NCBI RefSeq assembly: GCF_001665295.1
Contig: NZ_LZSE01000093.1
Span: forward strand, 1 to 64,000
Source: Mycobacterium sp. 1554424.7
GTDB lineage: Bacteria; Actinomycetota; Actinomycetes; Mycobacteriales; Mycobacteriaceae
Length of the DNA stretch: 64,000 nucleotides
Reading direction: 5' to 3'
Each line of letters opens with the position of its first letter. Positions within the stretch are counted from its first letter, which is position 1. Below, in pieces: positions 17,262-26,960 of this stretch. Under the pieces are notes generated by a model, which worked only from the letters and a program-made list of their open reading frames with translations, made no database searches and had not been told where the DNA came from. A program made the translations under genes and the position numbers.

Positions 17262-20200
17262 GCGGCGGCCCTCCCCGCGTCGAGCAGGTCCGACAACGCC
17301 GCAACCAGGGACGGCGGCGGGCGCCAGCTGAACACCCCGGACGGATGCCCGTCGACCCGGGGCGTATCCGCTCCGCACATCCCGCGCACGAAGAGGTAGA
17401 GGACGCCCCCGAGATGCCGGCCTGGCTCGTAGTCCGGCAGCCGCCACCGCAAGAACCGGTGCAGCACAACGCTGTACAGCAGCGCCTGCAGCGGATAATC
17501 CGAGTGCAGCATCGCCTCGACCAGCCGCGGCCGGTCGTAATCGGCGGACGTCAGCGGCCGCTCCGGATCACCGAGCCAGTTGGTCTTGTAATCCACCACC
17601 AGATAGCGATGCCCCGCCCCGTCGGGAATGCGCAACACCGCGTCGAGCGAGCCGGTGAGGTAGCCGCGCAGCGATTGGCCGCCCAGCGGCTGGCCCGCCA
17701 ACCGGTCGGCGTACGAGGACAGCGGATCACCGGCGGGCAAGTGCTCGCGCAGCAAGGCCGCCATGTCCGCCAGCACAATCTCGGGCGCCGCCGCACACAG
17801 ATCGCCGCCGGCCAGGGGGAATTCAAAGTCCAACTCCCGCAACCGATCGCGCAGGCCGATCTGTCGCAGCGTCAAACCGCCGGCCAGCGGGCCCAACGGG
17901 GTGTCGTGCATCGGCACCAGCGCCGCCGCCAGCACCTCGGGTGCCACGTCGACCGGCCACCACACCGAGTGCTTGCGGATCTGCGACTCCAATTCGGTCG
18001 CCAGGTCGGCGGCCAGCGGGTCGGCGGTCTCCAGCACCGCGTGCACCAGCGTGCCGAACTTCGCGCCCGTCGGCAGGTCCGCCATCGGCGACGGGACATC
18101 CGGGCCGGAGTCGTTCTCCGTCAACGGTATTGCGCCGGCCTCGTCGTCCAGCTCGGTGACCTCGGGCTCGCTGGTAACCCCGGTGGTCGCCGAGGTTTCC
18201 GTCACCCGGATCAGACCGGAATACGACGTGCGCCGCCAGCCGGTGTCGATGCTCCGGTGGAAGTGGCGGTAGTCGAGGTTCGACGGGACCGGCTCGGGCG
18301 GCACCGAGGGCAGGGCCCGGGCCACCACCGACTCCTCGATCACCGGACCCCCGGCCGCCTCCCATTCGCGGAACCGGGCAAGAGCGTCGTCGTCGGAGAT
18401 CTTCGCCGGCTCACAGCGGTCGGGCACGAACGCTTCGCCGGGTCGGCGGCCGCGCAGCAGTCGTGACAGCCCCCCGTTGGGTTCGTCGAAGGCCGGCGAC
18501 CACCAGGCCACCACCTGCGACTGCGCGCGCGTCATCGCGACGTAGGTCAGCCGGCTGGCGTCGCCGGCATCCTCCTTGCGTCCCAGCGTCTCGACCGCCG
18601 CGAAGTCGGGACTGTCCCTGCCGCCGACGTGCAGGCAGCGCACTCTGCCCTCATGGAACAGCACGATGTCGCGTTTGGGCACACTGCGGTTGAATGCGAA
18701 CGGCAGGTACACGATCGGGTACTGCAGACCCTTGCTCACGTAGACCGTCATGATCTGGACGGCGGCCGCGTCGCTGTCGAGTCGGCGGTTGCGCTCCGTC
18801 GAACCGCTTCGTTCGTCGCGTTGGCGGCGCAGCCAGTCGCGCAGTGCGGGCAGGCTGTAGTGCTCGCGGTGCGCGACGTCTCCCAGCAGCTGCGTGATGT
18901 GGGCCAGGTCGGTCAGGTGGCGCTCGCCGCCCTGCCAGGACAACACGCGATCACCCATGCCCCGCAATTGCGCGGCCTCGAAGATCGCGGCGACACCGCG
19001 TTCACGGGCATGGCCGGCCCACTCCCGCAAGGTTTCCGCGACCCGATCGGTCAGCGCGTCACCGCCGGCCGCCAGCGATTCCGCGGTCTCGCCGAAGAAC
19101 ATCGTCGCCGCCGCGGCGCGGACCACGCCGGGGCGCTGGGGTTGATCGAAGGCCTCCAGCAGGCACAGCCAATCCTCGGCGGCATCCGAGGTGAAGACGT
19201 CGGAGTCGCCGGTGTACACCGCCGGAATGCCGGCATCGCACAGCGCCGCAAAGCATGCGCTGGCGTCCTTGTGCCGTTCCACGATCACGGCGATGTCGCG
19301 GGCCTGCAGCGGCCGGCCGGCGAAGGTCGCGCCGGCGGCGAGCAGGGCGCGGATGTCGGCGGCGAGGTCGGCGCCGATGTGCCGCCGCAAGTCGTCGATG
19401 GGCATGTTGGCCAAACCTTTGCGCCCCAACGCCGTTCGCCGCACCACGCGCAACCGGAACGGATCGTTGTGGGGGGCGCCGGCCAGGCGGTGACCCCCGT
19501 GGTGCGCCTCGACCTCATTCACCACGATCGCGGGGTCGCCGAGCTGGGCCCCGCGCAGCACCACCTGCAGGCGTTGTACCAGTGCTGCGTCGCTGCGCCA
19601 GTTGGTGCCGAGTGTCCTTTTCTCGCCCGCGGTTTCGGCCGCCCGCAGGTACGTCTGGATGTCGCCGCCGCGGAACGCATAGATGGCCTGCTTCGGGTCG
19701 CCGATCAGGACGACGGTGGAGCGCCCGCTGAACGCCCGATCGATGACCTGCCATTGCACCGGGTCGGTGTCCTGGAACTCGTCGACCATCACGATCGGCC
19801 AGCGTCGATGCATGCGCACCCGGGCGGGCGAATCGTCGGTGGCCAGCGCGTCGGCCAGCCGGCTCAGCAGGTCGTCGTAGCCGAGGACTCCCAATTGCCG
19901 CTTGCGCGTATCCAGCTCGGCAAGAACGTGTTTCGCGAAATCCACGCATACCGCGGCGCGCGAGCCCGGTTCGGGGTCCAGCGGCCGCAACTGCGTCGAC
20001 GGGTTGCCGGCCACCTCGTGGGCCAGCCCCAGCGCTTCGCCGTAGGCCAGCGGCGGATCGTCCCGCTGCCGGCCGAAGTGGGCGAGGTACAGGTCGTCGA
20101 CGATCTCGGTGACCAGTTCGTCGAGGCTCTCGAGCAGGGTCACGCTGGCGGCGGTGTCGCCGGCCACGCCGAGCGAGCGCAACACCAGCTGGCAGAACTG

Positions 20201-20563
20201 GTGGGTGGTGGCGATCGTCGCCGCATCGAACCCCGCCAGCGCGTCACGAAGCCGCTGCTTGCGCAGTGCGCGCTCCTCGTCGGTGCCGTCCAGCAGGTAG
20301 GCCACCAATTCATTGGCGCCGGCGCCGTCATCGAAAGCCGCGACGGCCTCGACGATTTGACACCGCACCCGCTCGCGCAGCTCCTGGCTGGCGGCGCGAC
20401 CGAAGGTGATGAGCAACATCTGGTCGAGCGTCGCCGCGCCGTCGGCGAGATAGCGGGTCACCAGCCCGGCCAGCGCGAAGGTCTTGCCGGTTCCCGCGCT
20501 CGCCTCCAGCACCGTCGTCGAACGATCGGGCGGCAGCGGGCCGAGCAGGTTGAAGCGCTCCAT
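17258..20563 (-). CDS. recB: Exodeoxyribonuclease V beta chain RecB
   Basis: This 1101-residue helicase-nuclease subunit has an N-terminal UvrD-like helicase with Walker A LEASAGTGKTFALAGL (about residues 18-33), DEFQDTDPVQW and the LIGDPKQAIYAFRGGD motif. The helicase C-terminal part has LTYVAMTRAQ. The C-terminal nuclease domain carries GSLDAVLRI and LVVDYKTNWLG, the catalytic D...DYK pattern of RecB-family nucleases. The ATG at 20563 abuts the recC TAA with no gap. The protein tracks 3' to 5' and degrades or processes DNA ends together with RecC and RecD. Confidence 0.95.
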   Translation of the reverse strand: MERFNLLGPLPPDRSTTVLEASAGTGKTFALAGLVTRYLADGAATLDQMLLITFGRAASQELRERVRCQIVEAVAAFDDGAGANELVAYLLDGTDEERALRKQRLRDALAGFDAATIATTHQFCQLVLRSLGVAGDTAASVTLLESLDELVTEIVDDLYLAHFGRQRDDPPLAYGEALGLAHEVAGNPSTQLRPLDPEPGSRAAVCVDFAKHVLAELDTRKRQLGVLGYDDLLSRLADALATDDSPARVRMHRRWPIVMVDEFQDTDPVQWQVIDRAFSGRSTVVLIGDPKQAIYAFRGGDIQTYLRAAETAGEKRTLGTNWRSDAALVQRLQVVLRGAQLGDPAIVVNEVEAHHGGHRLAGAPHNDPFRLRVVRRTALGRKGLANMPIDDLRRHIGADLAADIRALLAAGATFAGRPLQARDIAVIVERHKDASACFAALCDAGIPAVYTGDSDVFTSDAAEDWLCLLEAFDQPQRPGVVRAAAATMFFGETAESLAAGGDALTDRVAETLREWAGHARERGVAAIFEAAQLRGMGDRVLSWQGGERHLTDLAHITQLLGDVAHREHYSLPALRDWLRRQRDERSGSTERNRRLDSDAAAVQIMTVYVSKGLQYPIVYLPFAFNRSVPKRDIVLFHEGRVRCLHVGGRDSPDFAAVETLGRKEDAGDASRLTYVAMTRAQSQVVAWWSPAFDEPNGGLSRLLRGRRPGEAFVPDRCEPAKISDDDALARFREWEAAGGPVIEESVVARALPSVPPEPVPSNLDYRHFHRSIDTGWRRTSYSGLIRVTETSATTGVTSEPEVTELDDEAGAIPLTENDSGPDVPSPMADLPTGAKFGTLVHAVLETADPLAADLATELESQIRKHSVWWPVDVAPEVLAAALVPMHDTPLGPLAGGLTLRQIGLRDRLRELDFEFPLAGGDLCAAAPEIVLADMAALLREHLPAGDPLSSYADRLAGQPLGGQSLRGYLTGSLDAVLRIPDGAGHRYLVVDYKTNWLGDPERPLTSADYDRPRLVEAMLHSDYPLQALLYSVVLHRFLRWRLPDYEPGRHLGGVLYLFVRGMCGADTPRVDGHPSGVFSWRPPPSLVAALSDLLDAGRAAA

Positions 20564-23500
20564 TTAAGTGGGCCTCGTCTCGGCGCGCAGCATCGGCAGC
20601 CAGAGGCGCGCGGCATAGGCGCCGAGCCGGTTGTCTTCGCCGTCATATTCCTCGCCGGGCCGCGGGGGCTGCATCAGTGTCGCCAGCCGCGCGTTCTTGC
20701 CCCACGCCCGCACGTGGGCGGGGGCCTCGTCCTCGCCGGGGTAGTTACCGGATTTCCAGCGATATTCCGCCTCACGGACCGGATCGTCGCCGCAATGCCG
20801 GGCGGCGGCCCAGGCATAGGATGTCTTGACCGGCAACGGAATCGGTTCCCGGCGACCGGCGTCGTAGATCGCCACGAGCTCACGCAGGAGCCGGACGGCC
20901 TCACGCGGGGATCCCGGTAGCCGTCCCAGCCCCTCCGCCCGCGGGGTGGTGCCGCGTTTGGGGCGGCCGATGCAGACCGCCGACCAATCGACGCCCGGGT
21001 CATGAGCGATCAACGCCAGCAAGGGAATCCAGGACTCGAGCAGGTGCTTGCCGTTCAGCCTGGAATAGGTCACCGACACCAGCTGATCGCCGTACACCGG
21101 CGAGACCGTGCCGGTGAGCCGTCGCCCGGAGCCCAGGTTGATGTCCACGTCGTAGGCCCGCGGGTCCGCCCGCCGCTGCTGCACCGCCGCCTTGGCGAGC
21201 AGGGCGGCCTGATCGCGGATCTCGGTCGCCTTGCGCCACCCGAGCTGGCCGGGCGGCAGCGTGCCGCGGCGCCACTCGGCCTGCCGCGCGTCCTCGGGCG
21301 TCATGCCGCGCAGGATGTCGCCCAGCATCCGGTCGCCGACCGTCCACTGCTCGAGGGCGTTGAGGTCGACGGGCATGGCGTCCTGCACGCCGTCGACGTC
21401 GCGGGGCAGCGTGAACTCCAGGGCTCGGAAGAAGCCCTTCACCGGATCCTTGAAGAAGTCGACGAGGTCGGCGAGGATCACATCGTCTCCCGGCGGTGGC
21501 GGCAACGGCCCGGAGATGAACCGCGGCCGCTCGCCCCGTTGGCCGCCGGCCACCCGCGCCGCCCGCAGCACGGTCGGGTCGAAGCTGAACGGAACGCTCG
21601 GCACCAGCTCGCCGGGCGTGACGTTGCGAATGTCGAACGGCTGCAACGGATGCTCGACCAGGACGCGGCCGCGAACCCCGCCCGGCACGGTCAGGTCGAG
21701 GGCGTCCAGCAATTCGGCCAGCGGCACCGCCGGCGGGCGCGGCTGGCCGGAATATTCGTTGGCCCCGGTGTAGGTGATCACCAGATTCTCGGTGGCCGCG
21801 CCGATGGCGTCGAGCAGCAATTGCCGGTCCTCCGAACGGATGTCGCGTTCGCCGGTCATCGGGTTGCGGGCCAGCGCGTCGTCACCGTCGACGACGCCCA
21901 GGCGCGGAAACACGCCGTCGTCGAGCCCGACCAGGCACACCACCCGGTGCGGGACCGAGCGCATCGGCACCATCGTGCACACCGTCAGCGTGCCGGTGCG
22001 GAAGTTGGCCCGGGTCGGGCGGCCGGACAGGTGCCGGTCGAGCAGCTCGCGGACGTCGGGCAGCCGCAGCACGGTGTCGGCGCGCGCGCCGGCGTCGGCC
22101 AGCACCTGGGCGAATTCGCGCTGCAGCTGGCTCGTCTGCCATAGGTCCGCATCGTCGACGCGCGCCAGCAGGGCGATGCCCTCGGTCAGGGCGGCCAGCC
22201 AGTCGCGCACCGGCCGGGCCCCGGCGAGCGAGTCGACGACGTGTTGCAGCCGGCACACGAATTCGGCCAGCTGGCCGGCCAACTCGACGCGGTTGCTGCT
22301 GACGTCATCCAGCGGCAGGGTGGCGTCGATCCAGGCGTGCGAGTCGTCGGACATCGCGACGCCGGTCAGCACCCGGTCGATGCCGAAACGCCAAGTGTTG
22401 TGGACGAAGTCGACGTGATAGGGCCGCCGGTGCTCCTGATCGAAGCCCCACCGGATGTTGGCCTGCCGGACCCAACGGGCGATGGCCTCCAGGTCGTCGT
22501 CGGTGAACCCGAAGCAGGCGCGCACCGGCGCGGCCTCGGCGAAATCGAGCACCTCACTGGCGGTCACCCGGCTGCCGGCCAGTGCCAGCAGCTGCGCGGC
22601 CACGCCGAGCAGCGGATTGGTCTGGATCGGCGAGCGGTCCGCGAGCCGCACCCGCAGGCGGTGGGCGGGATGCGCGCCGTGCACCACGTCGCCGAGCCCG
22701 AAGTCGGCGACGATCAGCGGCGCGTAGGTCTCGACGTCCGGACACATCACCAGGATGTCGCGCGGCTGCAGTGTCGGGTCGTCCTGCAGCAGGCCGAGCA
22801 GCACCTCGCGCAGCACATCGACCTGACGGGCCGGGCCGTGGCAGCTGTGTATCTGGACAGAGCGGTCGTCCGCGGCGAGCGTGCGCCCTTGGGGCCGAAC
22901 GGCATTGGCCGCGATGTCGGACTGCAGCCAGCCGAGCAGCGCGTCGGGACGTTCGCGCCCGGGCAGATATTCGTCGGTCCGCGGATCCGTCGGCAGGGCG
23001 CGCTGGAGTTCGCGCAGGTCCCGCCCGAGCGTCGCCAGCAGCGGATGTTTCACGTCGCGGTGGCTGACGTCCGCGCGGCGGGGAACCGCGCCGTGGGCGC
23101 CGCTCAGCGCGCGCCACAGTTCGTCGCTGGGATGCGGCAGCCACAGGTGCAGCTCGTGGTGGGTGGCCAGCGCGTCGAGCAACTGCACGTCGGTGCCCGC
23201 GAGGCGGGTGTGCCCGAACAGCGACAGCCGCGGCGGCAGCTCGCTCGGCCCGTCCCGCAGCCGTTCGACGGTCTTGCGGTGGCGCACGTGCGGCGGGTCG
23301 GCTGGCACGCGCGCAACCAGCGCCCGCCACAGCTCGGGCTGCCAGAGCAGGTCCTCGTCGAGGTCGGCCGCGTTGCCGTCCAGCCAGTCGGTGAGCAGTT
23401 GCGGGCGCTGGCGCGCATACGACGCGAACAACCCCGCCAGCCGTCGCGCCGTCGCGTACCGCCGGGCCCGGCGCAGCTCGGCCTCCTCCCCGGTGTGAAA

Positions 23501-23860
23501 GTGACCCAAATGGGTTGCCAGCGTTGCACACCACGGCTCATCGAGGCTGCGGTCGATGACCTCCAGCAGCGGCCACGTCATCGACTCCGGCGCCCATGGG
23601 TCGTCGTCGACTGTGCCGGTGATTTCGGCGATCAACGACGCCGGGCTGCGGAACGCCACCCCCGCGCACACCCCGTCGCCGCCACCCGGACTGGACCCCA
23701 GCACGTGCGACAGCCGCTGGCTGAGCCAGCGTTCCACGCCGCGCGCGGGCACCAGCACCAGCTCCTCGGCGAACGGGTCGGTCAGGGGGTTGGCCAGCAG
23801 GGCGCCGAGAGCGTCGGCGAGTGACTCGGTGCGTTCGGCGCGGTGGAGATGGAGGGCCAT
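20564..23860 (-). CDS. recC: Exodeoxyribonuclease V gamma chain RecC
   Basis: This 1098-residue structural and Chi-scanning subunit of RecBCD is related to SF1 helicases and nucleases but catalytically inactive. Recognisable segments include the N-terminal LVPARGVERWLSQRLSHVLG, LPPRLSLFGHTRL, VQIHSCHGPARQVDVLREVLLGLL and VCLVGLDDGVFPR. The frame is open to 24442, but the ATG at 23860 (MALHLHRAERTESLAD) is the family start, and the extension would lie antisense to the nitroreductase gene. First gene of the recC-recB-recD operon. A 54-base divergent gap to the nitroreductase should contain the promoter. Confidence 0.95.
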   Translation of the reverse strand: MALHLHRAERTESLADALGALLANPLTDPFAEELVLVPARGVERWLSQRLSHVLGSSPGGGDGVCAGVAFRSPASLIAEITGTVDDDPWAPESMTWPLLEVIDRSLDEPWCATLATHLGHFHTGEEAELRRARRYATARRLAGLFASYARQRPQLLTDWLDGNAADLDEDLLWQPELWRALVARVPADPPHVRHRKTVERLRDGPSELPPRLSLFGHTRLAGTDVQLLDALATHHELHLWLPHPSDELWRALSGAHGAVPRRADVSHRDVKHPLLATLGRDLRELQRALPTDPRTDEYLPGRERPDALLGWLQSDIAANAVRPQGRTLAADDRSVQIHSCHGPARQVDVLREVLLGLLQDDPTLQPRDILVMCPDVETYAPLIVADFGLGDVVHGAHPAHRLRVRLADRSPIQTNPLLGVAAQLLALAGSRVTASEVLDFAEAAPVRACFGFTDDDLEAIARWVRQANIRWGFDQEHRRPYHVDFVHNTWRFGIDRVLTGVAMSDDSHAWIDATLPLDDVSSNRVELAGQLAEFVCRLQHVVDSLAGARPVRDWLAALTEGIALLARVDDADLWQTSQLQREFAQVLADAGARADTVLRLPDVRELLDRHLSGRPTRANFRTGTLTVCTMVPMRSVPHRVVCLVGLDDGVFPRLGVVDGDDALARNPMTGERDIRSEDRQLLLDAIGAATENLVITYTGANEYSGQPRPPAVPLAELLDALDLTVPGGVRGRVLVEHPLQPFDIRNVTPGELVPSVPFSFDPTVLRAARVAGGQRGERPRFISGPLPPPPGDDVILADLVDFFKDPVKGFFRALEFTLPRDVDGVQDAMPVDLNALEQWTVGDRMLGDILRGMTPEDARQAEWRRGTLPPGQLGWRKATEIRDQAALLAKAAVQQRRADPRAYDVDINLGSGRRLTGTVSPVYGDQLVSVTYSRLNGKHLLESWIPLLALIAHDPGVDWSAVCIGRPKRGTTPRAEGLGRLPGSPREAVRLLRELVAIYDAGRREPIPLPVKTSYAWAAARHCGDDPVREAEYRWKSGNYPGEDEAPAHVRAWGKNARLATLMQPPRPGEEYDGEDNRLGAYAARLWLPMLRAETRPT

Positions 23861-23914
23861 TGCGCTGCCACCATAGAACGCCGCACCGACGGGTGGGGAT
23901 GATTCTGCGCCGAC

Positions 23915-24448
23915 ATGCCGTTCAACCCTGACATGGAAGCTTGGGACGCGATCAGCGCGCGGCGCAATGTCCGGCAGTACAAGCCGGAGCCGGTGCCGGA
24001 GGAAGACCTGAACCGCATCGCCGAGGCCGGCTGGCGCGCGCCGTCGGCGAAAAACCGGCAGCCGTGGGACTTCGTCATCGTGACGGACCGTGATCAGCTG
24101 CAGCAGCTGTCCACGGTCTGGCAGGGCGCCGGCCACATCGCCGCGGCCCCGGCCGCGATCGCCATCGTCGTGCCCGAGCCCCCGGACCAGCGCCGGCTGG
24201 TCACCGACACCTACGACATCGGCCAGGCCACGATGGCGATGATGATCGCGGCCACCGACCTGGGCATCGGGACGGGTCACTCGTCGGTGGGCGATCAGGA
24301 CAAGGCCCGGGCCATCCTGGGCGTGCCCGCCGACCACCAGGTGGCCTTCCTGCTCGGCGTCGGATATCCGGCCGACCGTCCCCTCACCCCGGTCCGCAAG
24401 CCGAATCGGCGGCCGTTCGCCGAGGTCGTTCACCACGGGCACTGGTAA
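23915..24448 (+). CDS. Nitroreductase-family FMN oxidoreductase
   Basis: This 177-residue nitroreductase-fold protein has the N-terminal FMN-contact signature DAISARRNVRQYKPEPVP followed by AGWRAPSAKNRQPWDFVIV, where the RRxxR and PSxxNxQPW patterns line the flavin site. The C-terminal GVGYPADRPLTP is also typical. Such enzymes reduce nitro or quinone compounds, or serve cofactor metabolism, with NAD(P)H. The natural substrate is not evident. The upstream ATG within the same frame (MEAWD) is possible, but the 23915 start keeps the full family N-terminus. Confidence 0.85.
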   Translation: MPFNPDMEAWDAISARRNVRQYKPEPVPEEDLNRIAEAGWRAPSAKNRQPWDFVIVTDRDQLQQLSTVWQGAGHIAAAPAAIAIVVPEPPDQRRLVTDTYDIGQATMAMMIAATDLGIGTGHSSVGDQDKARAILGVPADHQVAFLLGVGYPADRPLTPVRKPNRRPFAEVVHHGHW

Positions 24449-24464
24449 GCCCGCGCGGCTGAAT

Positions 24465-25226
24465 ATGCTTGTGCTCGTGCATGATCACCGCGGTGACTAC
24501 GGAATCGACGGCTCATTCCACACGATCTCGGCGCGCACGCAGGCCATCGCCGTGGCCGCCCAGGCCGCGGCCCTGGCGGTGTGGGCCGGGATCGGCTGGG
24601 CGCGCGGCAGGCGGCTGAGGGCGGCGCTGGCGGGCGGATCGGGCGTCGCCCTGATCGCGGCGATGTTCTCGTACATCTACGCGACGCGATCCGGCAAGTT
24701 CGTCGTCTGGGACCGGGTGCTCGACGAGCTGCGGCTGCGCGGCGACGAGACGGTGCTGGATCTCGGGTGTGGGCGCGGGGCGGTGTTGATGGCCGCGGCC
24801 AAGCGGCTGCCGCGGGGCCGGGCGATCGGTGTGGACCTCTGGCGCGCCGACCAGACCGGCAACTCGCAGCAGGCCACGCTGGATAACGCGGCGCTGGAAA
24901 ACGTCGCCGACCGGGTCGAAGTGCGCACCGGTGACATGACGGCGCTGCCGCTGGCCGACGAAAGCGTCGATGTCATCGTGAGCAACCTGGCGATCCACAA
25001 CATCCCGTCCCGCGCCGGCCGGCGGAAGGCGCTGGACGAAGCGGTGCGCGTGCTGCGCCCGGGCGGTCGGCTCGCGATCGCCGACCTTTGGGAGACCCGC
25101 AACCATGCCGCCCGGCTGCGCGAGCAGGGCTGGCGAAACGTCAAGCGCCGCAACCTCGGATGGCGCATGTGGTATGGCGGACCCTGGTTTTCGACGCGCC
25201 TCGTCACCGCCACCAAACCGGGGTGA
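24465..25226 (+). CDS. Membrane-anchored class I SAM-dependent methyltransferase
   Basis: This protein of about 253 residues has two hydrophobic segments near the N-terminus (about residues 25-45 and 55-70), followed by a cytosolic methyltransferase domain. SAM-binding motif I is TVLDLGCGRGAVLM, and the later motifs GDMTALPLADESVDVIVSNLAIHNI and VLRPGGRLAIAD fit a UbiE/MenG-like Rossmann methyltransferase. The membrane anchor suggests a lipophilic substrate such as a quinone or lipid. The start could be the ATG at 24465 or the GTG at 24477. It follows the nitroreductase gene by 16 bases and may share its transcript. Confidence 0.8.
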   Translation: MLVLVHDHRGDYGIDGSFHTISARTQAIAVAAQAAALAVWAGIGWARGRRLRAALAGGSGVALIAAMFSYIYATRSGKFVVWDRVLDELRLRGDETVLDLGCGRGAVLMAAAKRLPRGRAIGVDLWRADQTGNSQQATLDNAALENVADRVEVRTGDMTALPLADESVDVIVSNLAIHNIPSRAGRRKALDEAVRVLRPGGRLAIADLWETRNHAARLREQGWRNVKRRNLGWRMWYGGPWFSTRLVTATKPG

Positions 25227-25284
25227 GCTCTGACCGACGGCGCGGCAGGTAGGGGATATAGGCCGCCGCAGAACTTGATAGCGC

Positions 25285-25298
25285 ATCCGATATCGGAT
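25285..25298. promoter_or_regulatory. Palindrome upstream of cynS
   Basis: The 14-bp perfect palindrome atccgatatcggat extends imperfectly to 22 bp (25281-25302). It lies 67 bases before the cyanase start codon and 58 bases after the methyltransferase stop. With an AT core and no following T-run it looks more like an operator than a terminator. No regulator gene is adjacent, so the binding protein is unknown. Confidence 0.45.
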
Positions 25299-25364
25299 TC
25301 GCAGAGCGTCTAATGGTCCGGTCATGGCACTGTGATCGCCCCCAACCGGTGCAATGCTGAACGC

Positions 25365-25820
25365 ATGACGAGAAACGAACTCACCGAACAGGTCGTCGTC
25401 GCGCGGTTGGCGAAGGGGCTCACCTGGCAGGAGCTGGCCGACGCGATCGACAGGCCGGTGCTGTGGACCACGTCGGCGCTACTCGGCCAGCACCCGATAC
25501 CCGCCGAACTCGGCAAGGTCCTCGTCGAAATGCTCGGCCTCGACGAGTCCGCGGTGCCCGTGCTGGCGGCCCCGCCCATGCGCGGCGGCCTGCCCACCGC
25601 CGTTCCGACCGACCCGACCATCTACCGCTTCTACGAAGCCCTCCAGGTGTACGGCGGCGCCATCAAGGAAGTGATCCACGAGCAGTTCGGCGACGGCATC
25701 ATGAGCGCGATCAACTTCAGCATCGACCTGCAAAAGAGGCCGCACCCGTCCGGTGACCGGGTAGTGGTGACGTTCGACGGGAAGTTCCTGCCCTACCAAT
25801 GGGTTTCGGCGGAGCAGTAG
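25365..25820 (+). CDS. cynS: Cyanate hydratase (cyanase)
   Basis: This 151-residue cyanase catalyses the bicarbonate-dependent decomposition of cyanate to ammonia and carbon dioxide as a homodecamer. The N-terminal helical domain (TRNELTEQVVVARLAKGLTWQELADAI) and the C-terminal catalytic domain are both complete. The active-site residues are visible: Arg and Glu in YRFYEALQVYG, equivalent to Arg96 and Glu99 of E. coli, and Ser in IMSAINF, equivalent to Ser122. The ATG at 25365 gives the family length and follows a 138-base intergenic region. No cynT carbonic anhydrase or cynX transporter lies beside it. The patatin gene starts immediately after the stop. Confidence 0.93.
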   Translation: MTRNELTEQVVVARLAKGLTWQELADAIDRPVLWTTSALLGQHPIPAELGKVLVEMLGLDESAVPVLAAPPMRGGLPTAVPTDPTIYRFYEALQVYGGAIKEVIHEQFGDGIMSAINFSIDLQKRPHPSGDRVVVTFDGKFLPYQWVSAEQ

Positions 25821-26825
25821 GTGGCTGCCAAGACACGTCAGCCGAAACGCGTCGATCTCGTTCTCTCCGGCGGCGGCGTCAAGTTCATCGGCCTCGTGGG
25901 CGCCGTCGTCGCTCTGATGGATGCCGGATATTCGATCAAGCGGGTGTCAGGGGTTTCGGCGGGCTCGGTTGTCGCGGCGATCCTGGCCGCCGCGGCCAAC
26001 GGTGGCCAGCTGACCGGCGAGGAAGTGAAGGAACTCGCCTTCTCGGTGCCGCTGCACAAGTGGCGCGACGCGGGACCGGTCCCCTATCTCGGCGCCGCGT
26101 GGGGGCTGGTACGCGACACGAGCATGTACCGGGGTGACGTCGCCCACGACTGGATTCGAAGCGAGTTGAAGAACCTGGGCGTCACCTACTTCGGCGATCT
26201 GATCCTCGACGAGGACCGTCTGCTCGAGGGCCGCCACGACAAGCTGGTGGTCACCGTCGCCGACGTGACCGCGGCGCAGCTGGTGCGGCTCCCGTGGGAC
26301 TACCCGCGGCTCTACGGCCTGGACCCCGATGAGCAACTCGTCGCCGACGCGGTGCGTGCCTCGATGGCGATCCCGTTTTTCTACCGCCCGGTCAAGCTGA
26401 CCGCGGCCAGTGGGACGACGTCCACCCTCGTCGACGGCGGGGTGCTGTCCAACTTTCCCATCGACACCTTCGACCGGTCTGACCGCAAGCCGCCGCGCTG
26501 GCCCACGTTCGGGATCACGGTCCTACCGCGGCCCACCGAGGGACTCGGTGCCGTGATGCCCGCCCTGAAACCGCTACGCCTGTTTGAACAGACGGCATTG
26601 CTGGAAAGCCTGCTCACCACGATGCTGGCGGGCCACGACGAGACCCATCTCAGCCAGCCGTGGGTCGCGGCGCGCGCGATCGCGGTCGAATCGACCGACG
26701 TCGGCGTGCTCGACTTCGACGTCCCCCGAGCGCGCCTGGAAAGGCTGTACGACAACGGTTATGCGGCGGCGCAGCAGTTCATGTCCACCTGGGATTGGCC
26801 GGCATACCTGGACCGGTTCCGCTGA
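25821..26825 (+). CDS. Patatin-like phospholipase
   Basis: This 334-residue patatin-domain acyl hydrolase has the oxyanion hole LVLSGGGVKFIGL, the nucleophile elbow GVSAGS (serine of the Ser-Asp dyad) and the aspartate in LVDGGVLSNFPID. There is no signal peptide, so it is probably cytoplasmic or membrane-peripheral. The GTG start directly follows the cyanase TAG with no gap, implying translational coupling, although no functional link between cyanate and lipid hydrolysis is known. Substrates of mycobacterial patatins are mostly uncharacterised phospholipids or acylglycerols. Confidence 0.88.
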   Translation: MAAKTRQPKRVDLVLSGGGVKFIGLVGAVVALMDAGYSIKRVSGVSAGSVVAAILAAAANGGQLTGEEVKELAFSVPLHKWRDAGPVPYLGAAWGLVRDTSMYRGDVAHDWIRSELKNLGVTYFGDLILDEDRLLEGRHDKLVVTVADVTAAQLVRLPWDYPRLYGLDPDEQLVADAVRASMAIPFFYRPVKLTAASGTTSTLVDGGVLSNFPIDTFDRSDRKPPRWPTFGITVLPRPTEGLGAVMPALKPLRLFEQTALLESLLTTMLAGHDETHLSQPWVAARAIAVESTDVGVLDFDVPRARLERLYDNGYAAAQQFMSTWDWPAYLDRFR

Positions 26826-26894
26826 ACGAGCGCGTCGCGAGGGTGAAGTGACGGCGCGCGACGTACATGTCACACTGGCAACGAGGAGGCGAGC

Positions 26895-26930
26895 AACGCG
26901 GTGGCCAGGTCTTTTACCTGCCACCGCGTT
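26895..26930. terminator. Bidirectional hairpin between patatin and echA3
   Basis: The outer arms aacgcggtgg (26895-26904) and ccaccgcgtt (26921-26930) pair perfectly. The inner arms ccaggt and acctg extend the stem with one unpaired base, leaving a ctttt loop region. It sits between two convergent genes, as expected for a shared terminator without a strong T-tract. Confidence 0.6.
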
Positions 26931-26960
26931 CGCAATGTCAGTTCAAGCGCTCGCGGGGCT

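Noticed and set aside
18629-20920. 763-codon plus-strand open frame opposite recB and recC
   Set aside because: Biased composition and no family resemblance; recB and recC carry clear motifs on the minus strand.
23861-24442. N-terminal extension of recC
   Set aside because: It would lie antisense to the nitroreductase gene and shows no similarity to RecC; the MALHLHRAERTES start is standard.
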